From an uncultured Lachnospiraceae bacterium (GTDB lineage Bacteria > Bacillota > Clostridia > Lachnospirales > Lachnospiraceae): a DNA stretch of 64,000 nucleotides. A program made the position numbers and the translations under genes. Position 1 is the first letter of the stretch. Each line of letters opens with the position of its first letter. The stretch covers positions 248,001 to 312,000 of the forward strand of contig CAKRSV010000002.1 of assembly GCA_934401915.1 (NCBI GenBank), given 5' to 3'. Shown piece after piece: positions 42,586 through 50,809 of this stretch. The notes beneath the pieces are model-generated. The model searched no databases and had not been told where the DNA came from. It was given only the letters and a program-made list of their open reading frames with translations.

Positions 42586-43995
42586 TTACGTGCCGGGCTC
42601 GGAGATGCGGCTGACGCCGACGAAGATCTCGGAAATTTCATACCAGGTGGGATAGTCGACGATACCCGTCTGCCCCAGGTTAAAGATACGCTGAAAGGTG
42701 CGGACGGCATTGGCGGTGGAAGAGCCGTAGATTCCGTCTGCCGTGATCTTTGGGATAGCGGGGTAGTTCTGGGCGATCCGGTTAAGCTGCTGCTGGATCT
42801 GCAAAACCTTCTGCCCGGACGCGCCGATGCCGAGATTGTAGCCAGGCCAGGACGAGGGAACGCCGGAGACAGCTACGGCCGTGTTGATATACATATCGCT
42901 TCCATAGTAATAGCGGATGATCTCGATCGCAGAGTAGCCTTCGTCGCCGAGATACTTCGATCCCCACTGGCTCAGTCCGCTGCAGGTGGTCGTGCGGCCG
43001 TCGCAGTAGGAGGTGAAGATGGGCTGTCTGACGCCCGGACGCGAGAGATAGTTCGCAAAGATGGTATCCACCAGGCGGTCGATGTTGGTGTAGATATTCC
43101 GGCCGCGGATCCATTTCTGGTCGTAGGCGGTGGAGGAGGTGATCGTGAAGTTGTAGCCCTGGTTCCGATACCACTCCGTATATACCCTGTTCAGCGTAAA
43201 GGACATGATCGCAAGCGTGTTGGCATAGATCGTGCTTTCCGGCCAGGTCGCGTAGATCTCGGAGGAGACGACATTTTTGATATAGTCACGGTATTTGACA
43301 TAGTAGTTCGGGGCAGAGGAATCCGAGGGAACACCGTCGTGGACAATGATGTACTCCGGGATGACCACGCGGCTCAGAACGATTTCTCCTGTCTCATCCA
43401 TCGGCTTGATCTCATCCTCCGGTATCTTGGGGGGATAGTCGCCGTATAGGGTGTGATCCGGGATGGAGATCCGTTCCAGATCCTCGGTGGTCGTTTCGGA
43501 TGGAGTCATGCGGATCTGCTGGATGGCGGTCACGTCGGGGAGAACCTCCACGCCGGAGACGATGACCGGCTCATAACCGGGGGCAGTGACCGATACGGTG
43601 TACTCAGCGTACGGCATGGGAGAATCCGGCGTCAGACTGTACTGGAGCGGCGGCGCCTCAAGGCTGACCGTTTCCGTCTGACCGGAGGAGTCGGTGGTGA
43701 GAGTTCCCACCATACTGTCCGGCTCTCCGGTAAAGGAAATCCGGATGGTTGCGCCCGGGATGGGGATCAGTCCGATGCTCGCCGTCACATCGATCTGTAA
43801 CCGGCCGGTGGAAGTGCCGGTCTGGGCAGGAAAGACGGCAGGCTGGGAAGAAACCGGCGCGCTGTCCGCAGCGGGCTCTGGCGATTGCTCCGGTGTGGGA
43901 GCGGCCGCCGGCTGTGTCTGGGAAGCAGGCTCCGGGTTTGTTTCAAAAGTGGGAACCGAAGGCGTTTCGGTGCTTTTCAAATGCGGCTTTTCCAT
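42586..43995 (-). CDS. SpoIID-like protein with C-terminal peptidoglycan-binding domain
   Basis: A 469-residue protein. Residues 1-60 are a Pro/Glu/Ala/Gln-rich tract with no signal peptide or membrane helix; about residues 65-170 form a CnaB/carboxypeptidase-regulatory-like beta domain (GRLQIDVTASIGLIPIPGAT, then ATIRISF); residues about 235-370 resemble the SpoIID/LytB amidase-enhancer fold (VKYRDYIKNVVSSEIYATWP, later IFTSYCDGRTTTCSGLSQWG); the last 75 residues are a PG_binding_1 repeat (SGQKVLQIQQQLNRIAQNYP). Sporulation-linked wall hydrolysis is a reasonable role, with secretion unexplained unless the start lies elsewhere. RBS GAGGTAG precedes the ATG. Confidence 0.8.
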   Translation of the reverse strand: MEKPHLKSTETPSVPTFETNPEPASQTQPAAAPTPEQSPEPAADSAPVSSQPAVFPAQTGTSTGRLQIDVTASIGLIPIPGATIRISFTGEPDSMVGTLTTDSSGQTETVSLEAPPLQYSLTPDSPMPYAEYTVSVTAPGYEPVIVSGVEVLPDVTAIQQIRMTPSETTTEDLERISIPDHTLYGDYPPKIPEDEIKPMDETGEIVLSRVVIPEYIIVHDGVPSDSSAPNYYVKYRDYIKNVVSSEIYATWPESTIYANTLAIMSFTLNRVYTEWYRNQGYNFTITSSTAYDQKWIRGRNIYTNIDRLVDTIFANYLSRPGVRQPIFTSYCDGRTTTCSGLSQWGSKYLGDEGYSAIEIIRYYYGSDMYINTAVAVSGVPSSWPGYNLGIGASGQKVLQIQQQLNRIAQNYPAIPKITADGIYGSSTANAVRTFQRIFNLGQTGIVDYPTWYEISEIFVGVSRISEPGT

Positions 43996-44125
43996 AAAGC
44001 TACCTCGTTGGATATTCTTTTATCGCAACGGCTCAGAGCCACGCGGTTCTGAAACGTCACTTTTGTTTATACTATGCAGGATGAAACAAAATGCGAATTA
44101 TGATATAATGAGCCCAATAGAAAAA

Positions 44126-44361
44126 CAAGCGGCTGCGAAGCAGACATTTGTTTTTCTGGGCTCATTAACGAACGAATATCCTGCGTCAGCAGGATAAAGA
44201 GCGCGAAGCGCGGATTCGTGAGTGAATCAGCGAAACAGAGAACCAAGCGGCTGCGAAGCAGACATTTGTTTTTCTGGGCTCATTAACGAACGAATATCCT
44301 GCGTCAGCAGGATAAAGAGCGCGAAGCGCGGATTCGTGAGTGAATCAGCGAAACAGAGTAA
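44126..44361 (+). repeat. Two tandem 118-bp copies of a palindrome-rich repeat
   Basis: 44126-44243 and 44244-44361 are nearly identical 118-bp units, and the first six bases of a third copy follow. Each contains nested hairpins: GCTGCGAAGCAG; ATCCTGC/GCAGGAT and GCGC/GCGC enclosed by CGAAT/ATTCG; and GATTC/GAATC. In front of the first copy AATGAGCCCA-AGAAAAACAA pairs with the copy's own TTGTTTTTCT-GGGCTCATT, giving one more long hairpin not repeated for copy 2. This looks like a small palindromic intergenic repeat family, possibly transcribed. A TATAAT at 44104-44109 lies just upstream. Confidence 0.85.
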
Positions 44362-44385
44362 CAAGCGCCAAAAGGAGAACGAAAC

Positions 44386-44925
44386 ATGGGACACCTTTAT
44401 TTTGTGAGACACGGTCAGTCGAGATGGAATGTAGAAAATAAGATCTGCGGGGCAACGGATATCGAACTGACCCCGGAAGGCCACCGCCAGGCGATCGAAA
44501 CGGGTAAAAAGATTCTGGAGGAAGGGATTCAGTTTGACGAGATCCTGTGCTCCCCGTTAAAGCGCGCACATGACACGGCGCTGCACATCTCGGAGATGAG
44601 CAAGATCCCATGTCGGATTGAGGAGCGGCTGATCGAGCAGAACTTTGGAAGATATGAGGGAAGGGCGCGAAACGACGCCGAGTTCCAGAAGGCGAAAAGC
44701 TGCTTTACAGACAGTTACCAGGGCGGCGAGTCCATGATGAAAATGGCACAGCGGATCTACAACCTTTTGGATGATCTGCGGGAGGAATCCGGGGAAAAGA
44801 CGTATCTCCTGGTGGCGCACAACGGCATTGCGAGGGTAGTCAAGTCGTATTTTGAGGATATGACGAACGAAGCGTACGCCGCGTTCGGGATCGACAACTG
44901 CGAGATCCTCCGGTTCGACTTTTAG
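44386..44925 (+). CDS. Histidine phosphatase family protein
   Basis: A 179-residue enzyme of the phosphoglycerate mutase-like histidine phosphatase superfamily. The catalytic RHG motif is VRHGQSRWN near residue 8, with the second histidine in LLVAHNGIARVV near residue 144; the acid is in EERLIEQNFGRYEG. Small size and the E-x-F-G-R-Y-E-G segment resemble CobC/PhoE-like broad-specificity phosphatases; substrate unknown. RBS AAAGGAGAACG. Its mRNA would carry the palindromic repeats in its leader. A strong promoter for the next operon begins two bases after its stop. Confidence 0.88.
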   Translation: MGHLYFVRHGQSRWNVENKICGATDIELTPEGHRQAIETGKKILEEGIQFDEILCSPLKRAHDTALHISEMSKIPCRIEERLIEQNFGRYEGRARNDAEFQKAKSCFTDSYQGGESMMKMAQRIYNLLDDLREESGEKTYLLVAHNGIARVVKSYFEDMTNEAYAAFGIDNCEILRFDF

Positions 44926-44926
44926 G

Positions 44927-44956
44927 TTGCGTGCAGCGTCTGGAAAATGCTATACT
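44927..44956 (+). promoter_or_regulatory. Extended -10 promoter of the DUF5717/DUF5716 operon
   Basis: TTGCGT (44927-44932), 18-base spacer, TATACT (44951-44956) preceded by TG, an extended -10. It follows the phosphatase stop codon immediately, so the four-gene operon has its own start. Confidence 0.65.
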
Positions 44957-45020
44957 AAAATGTAGGATATTTATGAGAGACAGCAAAACGTCTGCCGTGT
45001 GTGCAGGCGGAGAAATAAAA

Positions 45021-45041
45021 ATGGAGTGGGTGCTCGCGTAG
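45021..45041 (+). CDS. Possible six-residue leader peptide
   Basis: ATG at 45021, preceded by GGAG at eight bases, encodes only MEWVLA and a TAG stop. The TAG overlaps the GTG start (TAGTG) of the large gene that follows, the arrangement of translational coupling. The codons themselves carry no recognisable signal. It could also be accidental. Confidence 0.3.
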   Translation: MEWVLA

Positions 45042-48000
45042 TGAAGGATTTGCATGTGGTTGACGAAATTTTAGATGGAAATTTTCAGGCTGACAGAAGA
45101 CTTTTGGACTTCTCGGTTCCCAAGGTGGAGCTTTCCGTCTACGCCGATACGGAGGTGGAGGGAACCTTTGTCATTTATGGACCGGTCGGCAAGGTGACGG
45201 AGGGAAGAGTTCTGTCGACGGATATGCGCATGGAATGTGTCACCAGAGAATTTGGGGGAAGCGAGGACCAGATCCTATACCGCTTCCGCTCGGCAGGCAT
45301 GCAGCCGGGAGAAGAACTGACGGGAGCCTTCCATATCATTTCCAGTCAGGGGGAGTATATGCTTCCCTACAGCGTTACGGTCATTTCTGAGGTATTGACA
45401 TCAAGTTTTGGCAGCATCAAGAATCTTTTCCACTTTACTAATCTTGCGAAGAGCAACTGGGATGAGGCAGTCAAAATGTTCTATTCCCCGGAGTTTTACC
45501 GGATTTTCGAGGGAAACGACAGGCAGTATCTGGCGGCGTATAAGGGACTGTGCGCAGTGCCGGGCAGCGAGCACAACGTGGAGGAGTTTTTGCTGCTCAT
45601 CAATAAAAAGAAAGCGGTCGAGTACATCCCGGAGGAGACGCAGATCAAGATAGAGGACCCGCTGGAGGGGAGCCGGTATGCGTTGGTGCTCCATCGCAAC
45701 GGCTGGGGATATACGCACCTTCTTGTGGAAACCGAGGGTGATTTTCTGCACACGGAGACGCAGCAGATCACCGTGGACGACTTTCTTGGGAATATTTACA
45801 GGCTATACTATTATATCGATATGGAAAAGCTCCATGCGGGAAACAATTACGGCATGATCCGTATCTGCCAGAACGAGATCCGGATGGAGATCCCGGTCAC
45901 GGTGGTAAGGCGCGTGGGAAGCCGCAGGACTATGGGGATGCACCGGGAGATGCGTCAGCTCACCGTGTCCCTTATGGAGTATTATCAGGCATACCGGCTG
46001 AAAAAGATCAGTCCGGTCACCTGGCGGACGGAGACGGACAAGCTGCTTGGCAGGATGCTTGAGATCGACGACAGGGATTTGCAGGCAAAGCTGTTCCAGG
46101 CACAGCTTCTCCTGACGGAGGAGCGCTACAATGAAGCGAAGTGGATGATCGAAAAGCAGGAGGCAAAGGCGTTTGAGAGCCAGACAACGGATCCGGTGCT
46201 GTGGTGCTACTATCTTTATCTCACGACGCTTTACAGCAAGGATGAGAGTTACATCGACGATGTGACCGGCATGATAGAGGGAATCTACACGCGGAACCGG
46301 GGCAACTGGAGAATCGCATGGCTGCTCATGTATCTTTCCGAGGAGTATCTGAAAAGCCCGACCCGGAAATGGGGACTTTTGGAGGAGCTGTTCCGGCATC
46401 ACTGCACTTCGCCGGTCATCTATCTGGAAGCGTGGCATATGCTGTGCCAGAATCCGGCGATGCTGCGGAGTCTCGGAGAGTTTGAGTTACAGATCCTGAC
46501 CTACGCACAGAAGCAGGATCTGTTGCAGCCGGAGATCGTTCTGCAGCTTGTCTACCTTGCCCAGAAGACAAAGACCTATTCGGAGACACTTTTCCGGCTG
46601 CTGACCGGCTGTTACGAAAAGATGCCGCAGGATGACGTCCTTCATGCCATCTGTGCGCTTCTGATCAAGGGGGACAGGCGCGGGGGCAGGTATTTCCACT
46701 GGTATCAGATGGGCGTGGACATCAATCTGCGCATTACCCGGCTGTATGAATACTATATGCTTTCCATGCCGGAGGACTATGCGGGCGAGCTGCCGAAGAT
46801 CATCCTTATGTATTTTTCCTATCAGAGCGATCTGCCGTATGACCGGACGGCCTTTCTGTATGCCTATGTACATAGAAACCGCGAACAGTTTCCAGAGATC
46901 TACGTCTCCTACGCACCGGCGATCGAGCACTTTGTGATGGAACAGATGCGCAGCGGCAGGATCAATCAGGATCTTGCCTACCTTTACCGCCATGTGGTCA
47001 GCCTTCCCATGATCGACGAGGAGAACGCGAACCATCTGGTCAGACTGCTTTTCATGCAGGAGGTGACGATTCCTTCGACGGACATCAAGGAGGTGATCGC
47101 CGTCTACCCGTTTGGCAAGGGGCAGGCGGTCTATCCGGTGGTGGGCGGAAAAGCGCAGGTGCCGGTCTATGCTTCAGAGTGCCGTCTGCTGCTGGGCGAC
47201 GGACAGGGAAACCGCTATGCGGTCAGCATTCCGTGGGAACAGAAGCAGCTTATGAAACCGGCTAAGCTGGCGTTGATGATCGGAACATTTGTCAGGGAAA
47301 ACCTGGGCTACGAGATCTACCTGTGCTATGAATACCAGAATACGCTCTCGGTGCACGAGGAGAATGTGGATCTTTTCGTCTACCTTGCGCAGAATGAGTG
47401 GCTGGAGGAGCGGGAGCGCAGACACATCCGCAGACTGCTTCTGCGTTTCTTCTATGAAAAAGACCGGATGCGGGAACTGGACGAATACCTGCTGAGTCTG
47501 AAGCCGTCGATGATCGAGAGGGCACACCGGAAAGAGGTGGTGCAGTATCTCGTCCTGCGCGGTCTCTACCCGGAGGCTCTTGCCTGGGTGCGGGAGTATG
47601 GACCGGACGGCGTGGACGCCAAGACGCTGGCAAGGCTGTGCAGCAACCTTTTGCAGCAGGAGGAGATCGGCGAGGATCCGGTGATGACAGGGCTTCTGTA
47701 TCATGTGATGCAGAGGGGAAAATACGACGAATATATTCTGAAATATCTGGTCAGCTATTATGAGGGCGGCATGAAGGAACTCAGGGATATCTGGACGGCG
47801 GCAGAGTCGTACGGACTGGATACCTACGGTCTGAGCGAGAGGATGTTGCTGCAGATGCTGTATACCGGAGCTTACATAAGCGAGAGGGCGGAGATCCTTG
47901 CGTCCTATGAAAAGGGCGGAGGAGAGGAACGCCTGATCAGCGCCGTTCTGGCGCAGAGCTGCTATGATTATGCCGTGAAGGGAAAAATGACGGAGGAGAC

Positions 48001-48610
48001 GGTGTTCGCCGGCGTCGCCCGGATGAAAAAGAGACAGGAGAGCGTGCCGCTCGCGTGTGAGATCGCCTATTTACAATACTATGCGGAGAACAAGGCGGAG
48101 CGGACAGAGGAAACCGACCAGATATGCCGGGATTTTCTGGAGAAGCTCCTGGAGGCGGGGATCGTCCTGCCGCTCTATCAGGACTACGCGGGATTTTTGC
48201 CGCAGATGGAAGAATATCTGGACAAGACGATCCTGGAATACCGCGTCAGTCCCGGAAGCAAGGCAGTCATTCATTACGTGATCCACGGAGACGGAAACGG
48301 AGAGCAGCAATACTGTAAGGAAGAGATGCGCAATATGTACGCCGGGATCTGCGTAAAAGAGTTTACGCTGTTTTTCGGAGAACGCCTGCAATACTACATC
48401 ACCGAAGGGGAAGACGGGAAGGAGCAGCTCACGAAGAGCAGTACCATCAACAAGAGCGATATGGGGCAGGAGAGCGCAGAGGGAAGGTATTCCGTGCTGA
48501 ACGATATTATGGTCGGAAAGACGCTTCAGGACTACAATACTGTGGACAGTCTGCTGCATGAGTATTACAGACAGGATTTTATGACCGGCAAGGTATTTAA
48601 ACCCCGTTAG
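45041..48610 (+). CDS. DUF5717 family protein, very large
   Basis: A 1189-residue cytosolic protein without signal peptide or membrane helix, placed in DUF5717 from memory of Lachnospiraceae proteins with LFHFTNLAKSNWDEAVKMFY. Residues about 1-130 are beta-rich (VELSVYADTEVEGTFVIYG onward); about 150-680 and 750-1050 are helical repeats of TPR/ARM character; about 680-750 and the last 120 residues are again beta-rich. The start is GTG at 45041 because family members begin right at KDLHVVDEILDGNF; ATG and GTG further up lack support. Preceded by a tiny overlapping ORF. First gene of an operon with DUF5716, a TPR protein and a membrane coiled-coil protein. Function unknown. Confidence 0.9.
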   Translation: MKDLHVVDEILDGNFQADRRLLDFSVPKVELSVYADTEVEGTFVIYGPVGKVTEGRVLSTDMRMECVTREFGGSEDQILYRFRSAGMQPGEELTGAFHIISSQGEYMLPYSVTVISEVLTSSFGSIKNLFHFTNLAKSNWDEAVKMFYSPEFYRIFEGNDRQYLAAYKGLCAVPGSEHNVEEFLLLINKKKAVEYIPEETQIKIEDPLEGSRYALVLHRNGWGYTHLLVETEGDFLHTETQQITVDDFLGNIYRLYYYIDMEKLHAGNNYGMIRICQNEIRMEIPVTVVRRVGSRRTMGMHREMRQLTVSLMEYYQAYRLKKISPVTWRTETDKLLGRMLEIDDRDLQAKLFQAQLLLTEERYNEAKWMIEKQEAKAFESQTTDPVLWCYYLYLTTLYSKDESYIDDVTGMIEGIYTRNRGNWRIAWLLMYLSEEYLKSPTRKWGLLEELFRHHCTSPVIYLEAWHMLCQNPAMLRSLGEFELQILTYAQKQDLLQPEIVLQLVYLAQKTKTYSETLFRLLTGCYEKMPQDDVLHAICALLIKGDRRGGRYFHWYQMGVDINLRITRLYEYYMLSMPEDYAGELPKIILMYFSYQSDLPYDRTAFLYAYVHRNREQFPEIYVSYAPAIEHFVMEQMRSGRINQDLAYLYRHVVSLPMIDEENANHLVRLLFMQEVTIPSTDIKEVIAVYPFGKGQAVYPVVGGKAQVPVYASECRLLLGDGQGNRYAVSIPWEQKQLMKPAKLALMIGTFVRENLGYEIYLCYEYQNTLSVHEENVDLFVYLAQNEWLEERERRHIRRLLLRFFYEKDRMRELDEYLLSLKPSMIERAHRKEVVQYLVLRGLYPEALAWVREYGPDGVDAKTLARLCSNLLQQEEIGEDPVMTGLLYHVMQRGKYDEYILKYLVSYYEGGMKELRDIWTAAESYGLDTYGLSERMLLQMLYTGAYISERAEILASYEKGGGEERLISAVLAQSCYDYAVKGKMTEETVFAGVARMKKRQESVPLACEIAYLQYYAENKAERTEETDQICRDFLEKLLEAGIVLPLYQDYAGFLPQMEEYLDKTILEYRVSPGSKAVIHYVIHGDGNGEQQYCKEEMRNMYAGICVKEFTLFFGERLQYYITEGEDGKEQLTKSSTINKSDMGQESAEGRYSVLNDIMVGKTLQDYNTVDSLLHEYYRQDFMTGKVFKPR

Positions 48611-48633
48611 GGCGGGCAGGGAGATGAGAGGCT

Positions 48634-49947
48634 ATGTTCCTGGAACGAAAGGAAGAAGGAGAACTGCATAAAGAAAGTATTCTGGTGGGCTACGATCTGG
48701 GGGAGGATTATTCCCAGATCAGCTATGGAACCTACGGGAGCGAAGAGGTAGAGACGATCGCGACGGTGGCGGGAACCAAGCAGTTCAGCATCCCGACTGT
48801 GTTATGTAAACGTAAGGGCGTCAACCAGTGGTTTTACGGCAAGGACGCGGTAAAGAATTTTGATCAGGAGGATATGATCCCCATTGAAGGGCTGCTCGCG
48901 CTGGCGAGAAAAGGGGAGAAGGTCGAGCTTGACGGAGAAGAGTTCGATCCGGCGGCGCTTCTGACGCTGTTTCTGAAAAGAAGCCTTTCCCTTCTGAACT
49001 TTATCACGGCGATCGAGAACATCGGAGCCATCATGTTTACGGTGGATGAACTGGACGACAGCATGGTGGAGGTGCTTGCCAAGGCGGCGGTGAATCTGAA
49101 TCTCAAGACCTCCAAGATCTATTTTCAGAGCCACACGGAGAGCTTCTACTATTATATGCTTCACCAGCAGCCTGAGCTGTGGGGATATCAGGTGCTTGCC
49201 TGCGAGCATGACGGCAGGCGGCTCAAGACGTACCGGATGGAGTGCAACAAAAGGACGACGCCCATCGTGGTGCTGATCGAGGAGCAGAGGTATGATTCGC
49301 TGCCGATCCCCGATGAAAACGAGGATGAGGCGATCCGGGCGGACGCCTGTAAGACTGCGGATGAGCGTTTTCTGGATATCCTGCAAAGACAGTGCGAGGG
49401 CAGGATCGTGTCCTCGGCGTATCTGCTCGGAGACGGATTCCGCACCGGATGGGACGAAAAGTCGCTGCAGTTCCTCTGTCGTGGACGGAGGGTATTTCAG
49501 GGAAATAACCTGTTCAGCCGGGGGGCGTGCTACGCGCTGCGCGATAAGTTTGAACCCGGTGAAAATGCGAGAACGCATGTCTATCTGGGAAAGGACAAGC
49601 TCAAATCCAATGTGGGCATGTATGTATATAAAAGAGGAGAACAGTCGTATCTGGCGCTTCTGGACGCGGGAGAAAACTGGTATGAGATCCGCAAGGAATG
49701 TGAATTTCTTCTGGAGGGCGAAAAGGAGATCGATCTGGTGATCACGCCGCTGAACGGAAAGAATCAGGAAGTGAGAAAGCTCCCGTTTGGAAACGGGGCG
49801 GCGGGGGAAGCCCCCTTTACCAGATACCACATGGAGATGTCGATGGTGTCGCCGGAAAAGGTGCGGATGAGCCTGACGGAGCTTGGGTTCGGGGATCTGT
49901 TTCCGGGAACCGGGCAGTCGTGGGAAGAGATCATAGAGGTGTCATAG
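48634..49947 (+). CDS. DUF5716 family protein, actin/Hsp70-like ATPase fold (inferred)
   Basis: A 437-residue cytosolic protein. ILVGYDLGEDYSQISYGTYG (residues 16-35) matches the phosphate-1 loop of actin/Hsp70 ATPases; TVAGTKQFSIPTVLCKR and WFYGKDAVKNF resemble the Hsp70 Pro-Ser-x-Val and Gly-x-x-Ala segments; YLLGDGFRTGW (from residue 263) and RGACYAL (296-302) are placed like the Hsp70 adenosine loop LVGGSTRIP and YGAAVQAA. The DUF5716 name is from memory; the fold is my inference. The protein lies between a very large DUF5717 protein (24 bases upstream) and a TPR protein whose ATG follows its stop directly. Hydrolase residues of enzymes are absent. Confidence 0.85.
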   Translation: MFLERKEEGELHKESILVGYDLGEDYSQISYGTYGSEEVETIATVAGTKQFSIPTVLCKRKGVNQWFYGKDAVKNFDQEDMIPIEGLLALARKGEKVELDGEEFDPAALLTLFLKRSLSLLNFITAIENIGAIMFTVDELDDSMVEVLAKAAVNLNLKTSKIYFQSHTESFYYYMLHQQPELWGYQVLACEHDGRRLKTYRMECNKRTTPIVVLIEEQRYDSLPIPDENEDEAIRADACKTADERFLDILQRQCEGRIVSSAYLLGDGFRTGWDEKSLQFLCRGRRVFQGNNLFSRGACYALRDKFEPGENARTHVYLGKDKLKSNVGMYVYKRGEQSYLALLDAGENWYEIRKECEFLLEGEKEIDLVITPLNGKNQEVRKLPFGNGAAGEAPFTRYHMEMSMVSPEKVRMSLTELGFGDLFPGTGQSWEEIIEVS

Positions 49948-50790
49948 ATGAGTCGGTTGATCATGGGGACCGGAAACTGTGCTACGGAGCCGTATCTGGT
50001 CGAAAAATTATATGTGAATATTTATTCGGTGGAGGAACTCTGTTATCTGCTGGTCCAGAATGCAGAGCTTCTCGATCAGGACGTCATGGACAAGAAGCTG
50101 GTGCAGTGGCTTGACAAACAGTGCGGGCTGGATCAGCTTGCGCACACGCTCTACGCCATGCTGAACCAGAAAGTGTCGGCGTCTGCCTTCGCGGGGACGA
50201 TCTTATCTTATGTAAACCTCTATCCCCATACGGTCGTGGAGCAGACGGAGGCGGTGATCCGCGCCAACGAAGGGCTGAGTCCCTGGGAGAGAAGGAAGGC
50301 AAAGGCGGACTTCCTGCTGACGAGCCGGCGGTATTTCAGCGCACTGAGGCAGTATCATGCGCTGCTCGCGGAGCTGCCGGAGGAGGAGCGCGCGCTGAAG
50401 GCGAAGATCTATCACAATATGGGCTGCGCCTGCGGGCAGATGTTCCTTTACAGCCAGGCGGCAGAGTGGTTTGACAAGGCGTACCGGCTGGACGGGGCGC
50501 AGGAGAGCTTACAGCAGTATCTTGCGGCGATAAGGCTTCACGATTCCGACAAGGAATACGTCGCCTTTGTGGCGGAGCACCCGGAGTTCCATGACGCATC
50601 GCTGCGGGTGGAGCGGATGATGGAGCAGAGCTACGGACAGTTTGAGGGGACGGATGAGAACCGGATGCTTTTTACCCTTCAGATCTGTAAAGAGGAGGGC
50701 TCCGGTAACGGAAACAACGTGGCGTACTATGACGAGATAGAAAAGCTGACGGTCAGGCTGAAAGAACAGTATCGGGAGTTTACGTCCTGA
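49948..50790 (+). CDS. TPR-like helical protein
   Basis: A 280-residue soluble protein. It begins with LIMGTGNCATEPYLVEKLYV, then a 100-residue helical domain (QWLDKQCGLDQLAHTLYAML), and has two to three tetratricopeptide-like repeats between about residues 115 and 200 (RRYFSALRQYHALLAELPEE, then HNMGCACGQMFLYSQAAEWF, DKAYRLDGAQESL). Such domains usually hold protein partners. ATG follows the DUF5716 stop with no gap, so synthesis is coupled to it. No known family could be recalled; it probably serves as an adaptor in this operon's complex. Confidence 0.8.
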   Translation: MSRLIMGTGNCATEPYLVEKLYVNIYSVEELCYLLVQNAELLDQDVMDKKLVQWLDKQCGLDQLAHTLYAMLNQKVSASAFAGTILSYVNLYPHTVVEQTEAVIRANEGLSPWERRKAKADFLLTSRRYFSALRQYHALLAELPEEERALKAKIYHNMGCACGQMFLYSQAAEWFDKAYRLDGAQESLQQYLAAIRLHDSDKEYVAFVAEHPEFHDASLRVERMMEQSYGQFEGTDENRMLFTLQICKEEGSGNGNNVAYYDEIEKLTVRLKEQYREFTS

Positions 50791-50809
50791 TGCAGAAATG
50801 AGGAAAAAT

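Noticed and set aside
42358..43449. Long plus-strand frame opposite the SpoIID-like gene
   Set aside because: Shadow of the real minus-strand gene, which has recognisable domains; similar shadows oppose glyA, hom, lysC, the MBL gene, the hybrid kinase and purA.
44222..44484. Reading frames on both strands over the 118-bp repeats
   Set aside because: They are made by the palindromic repeat DNA, lack ribosome sites and overlap the histidine phosphatase gene.
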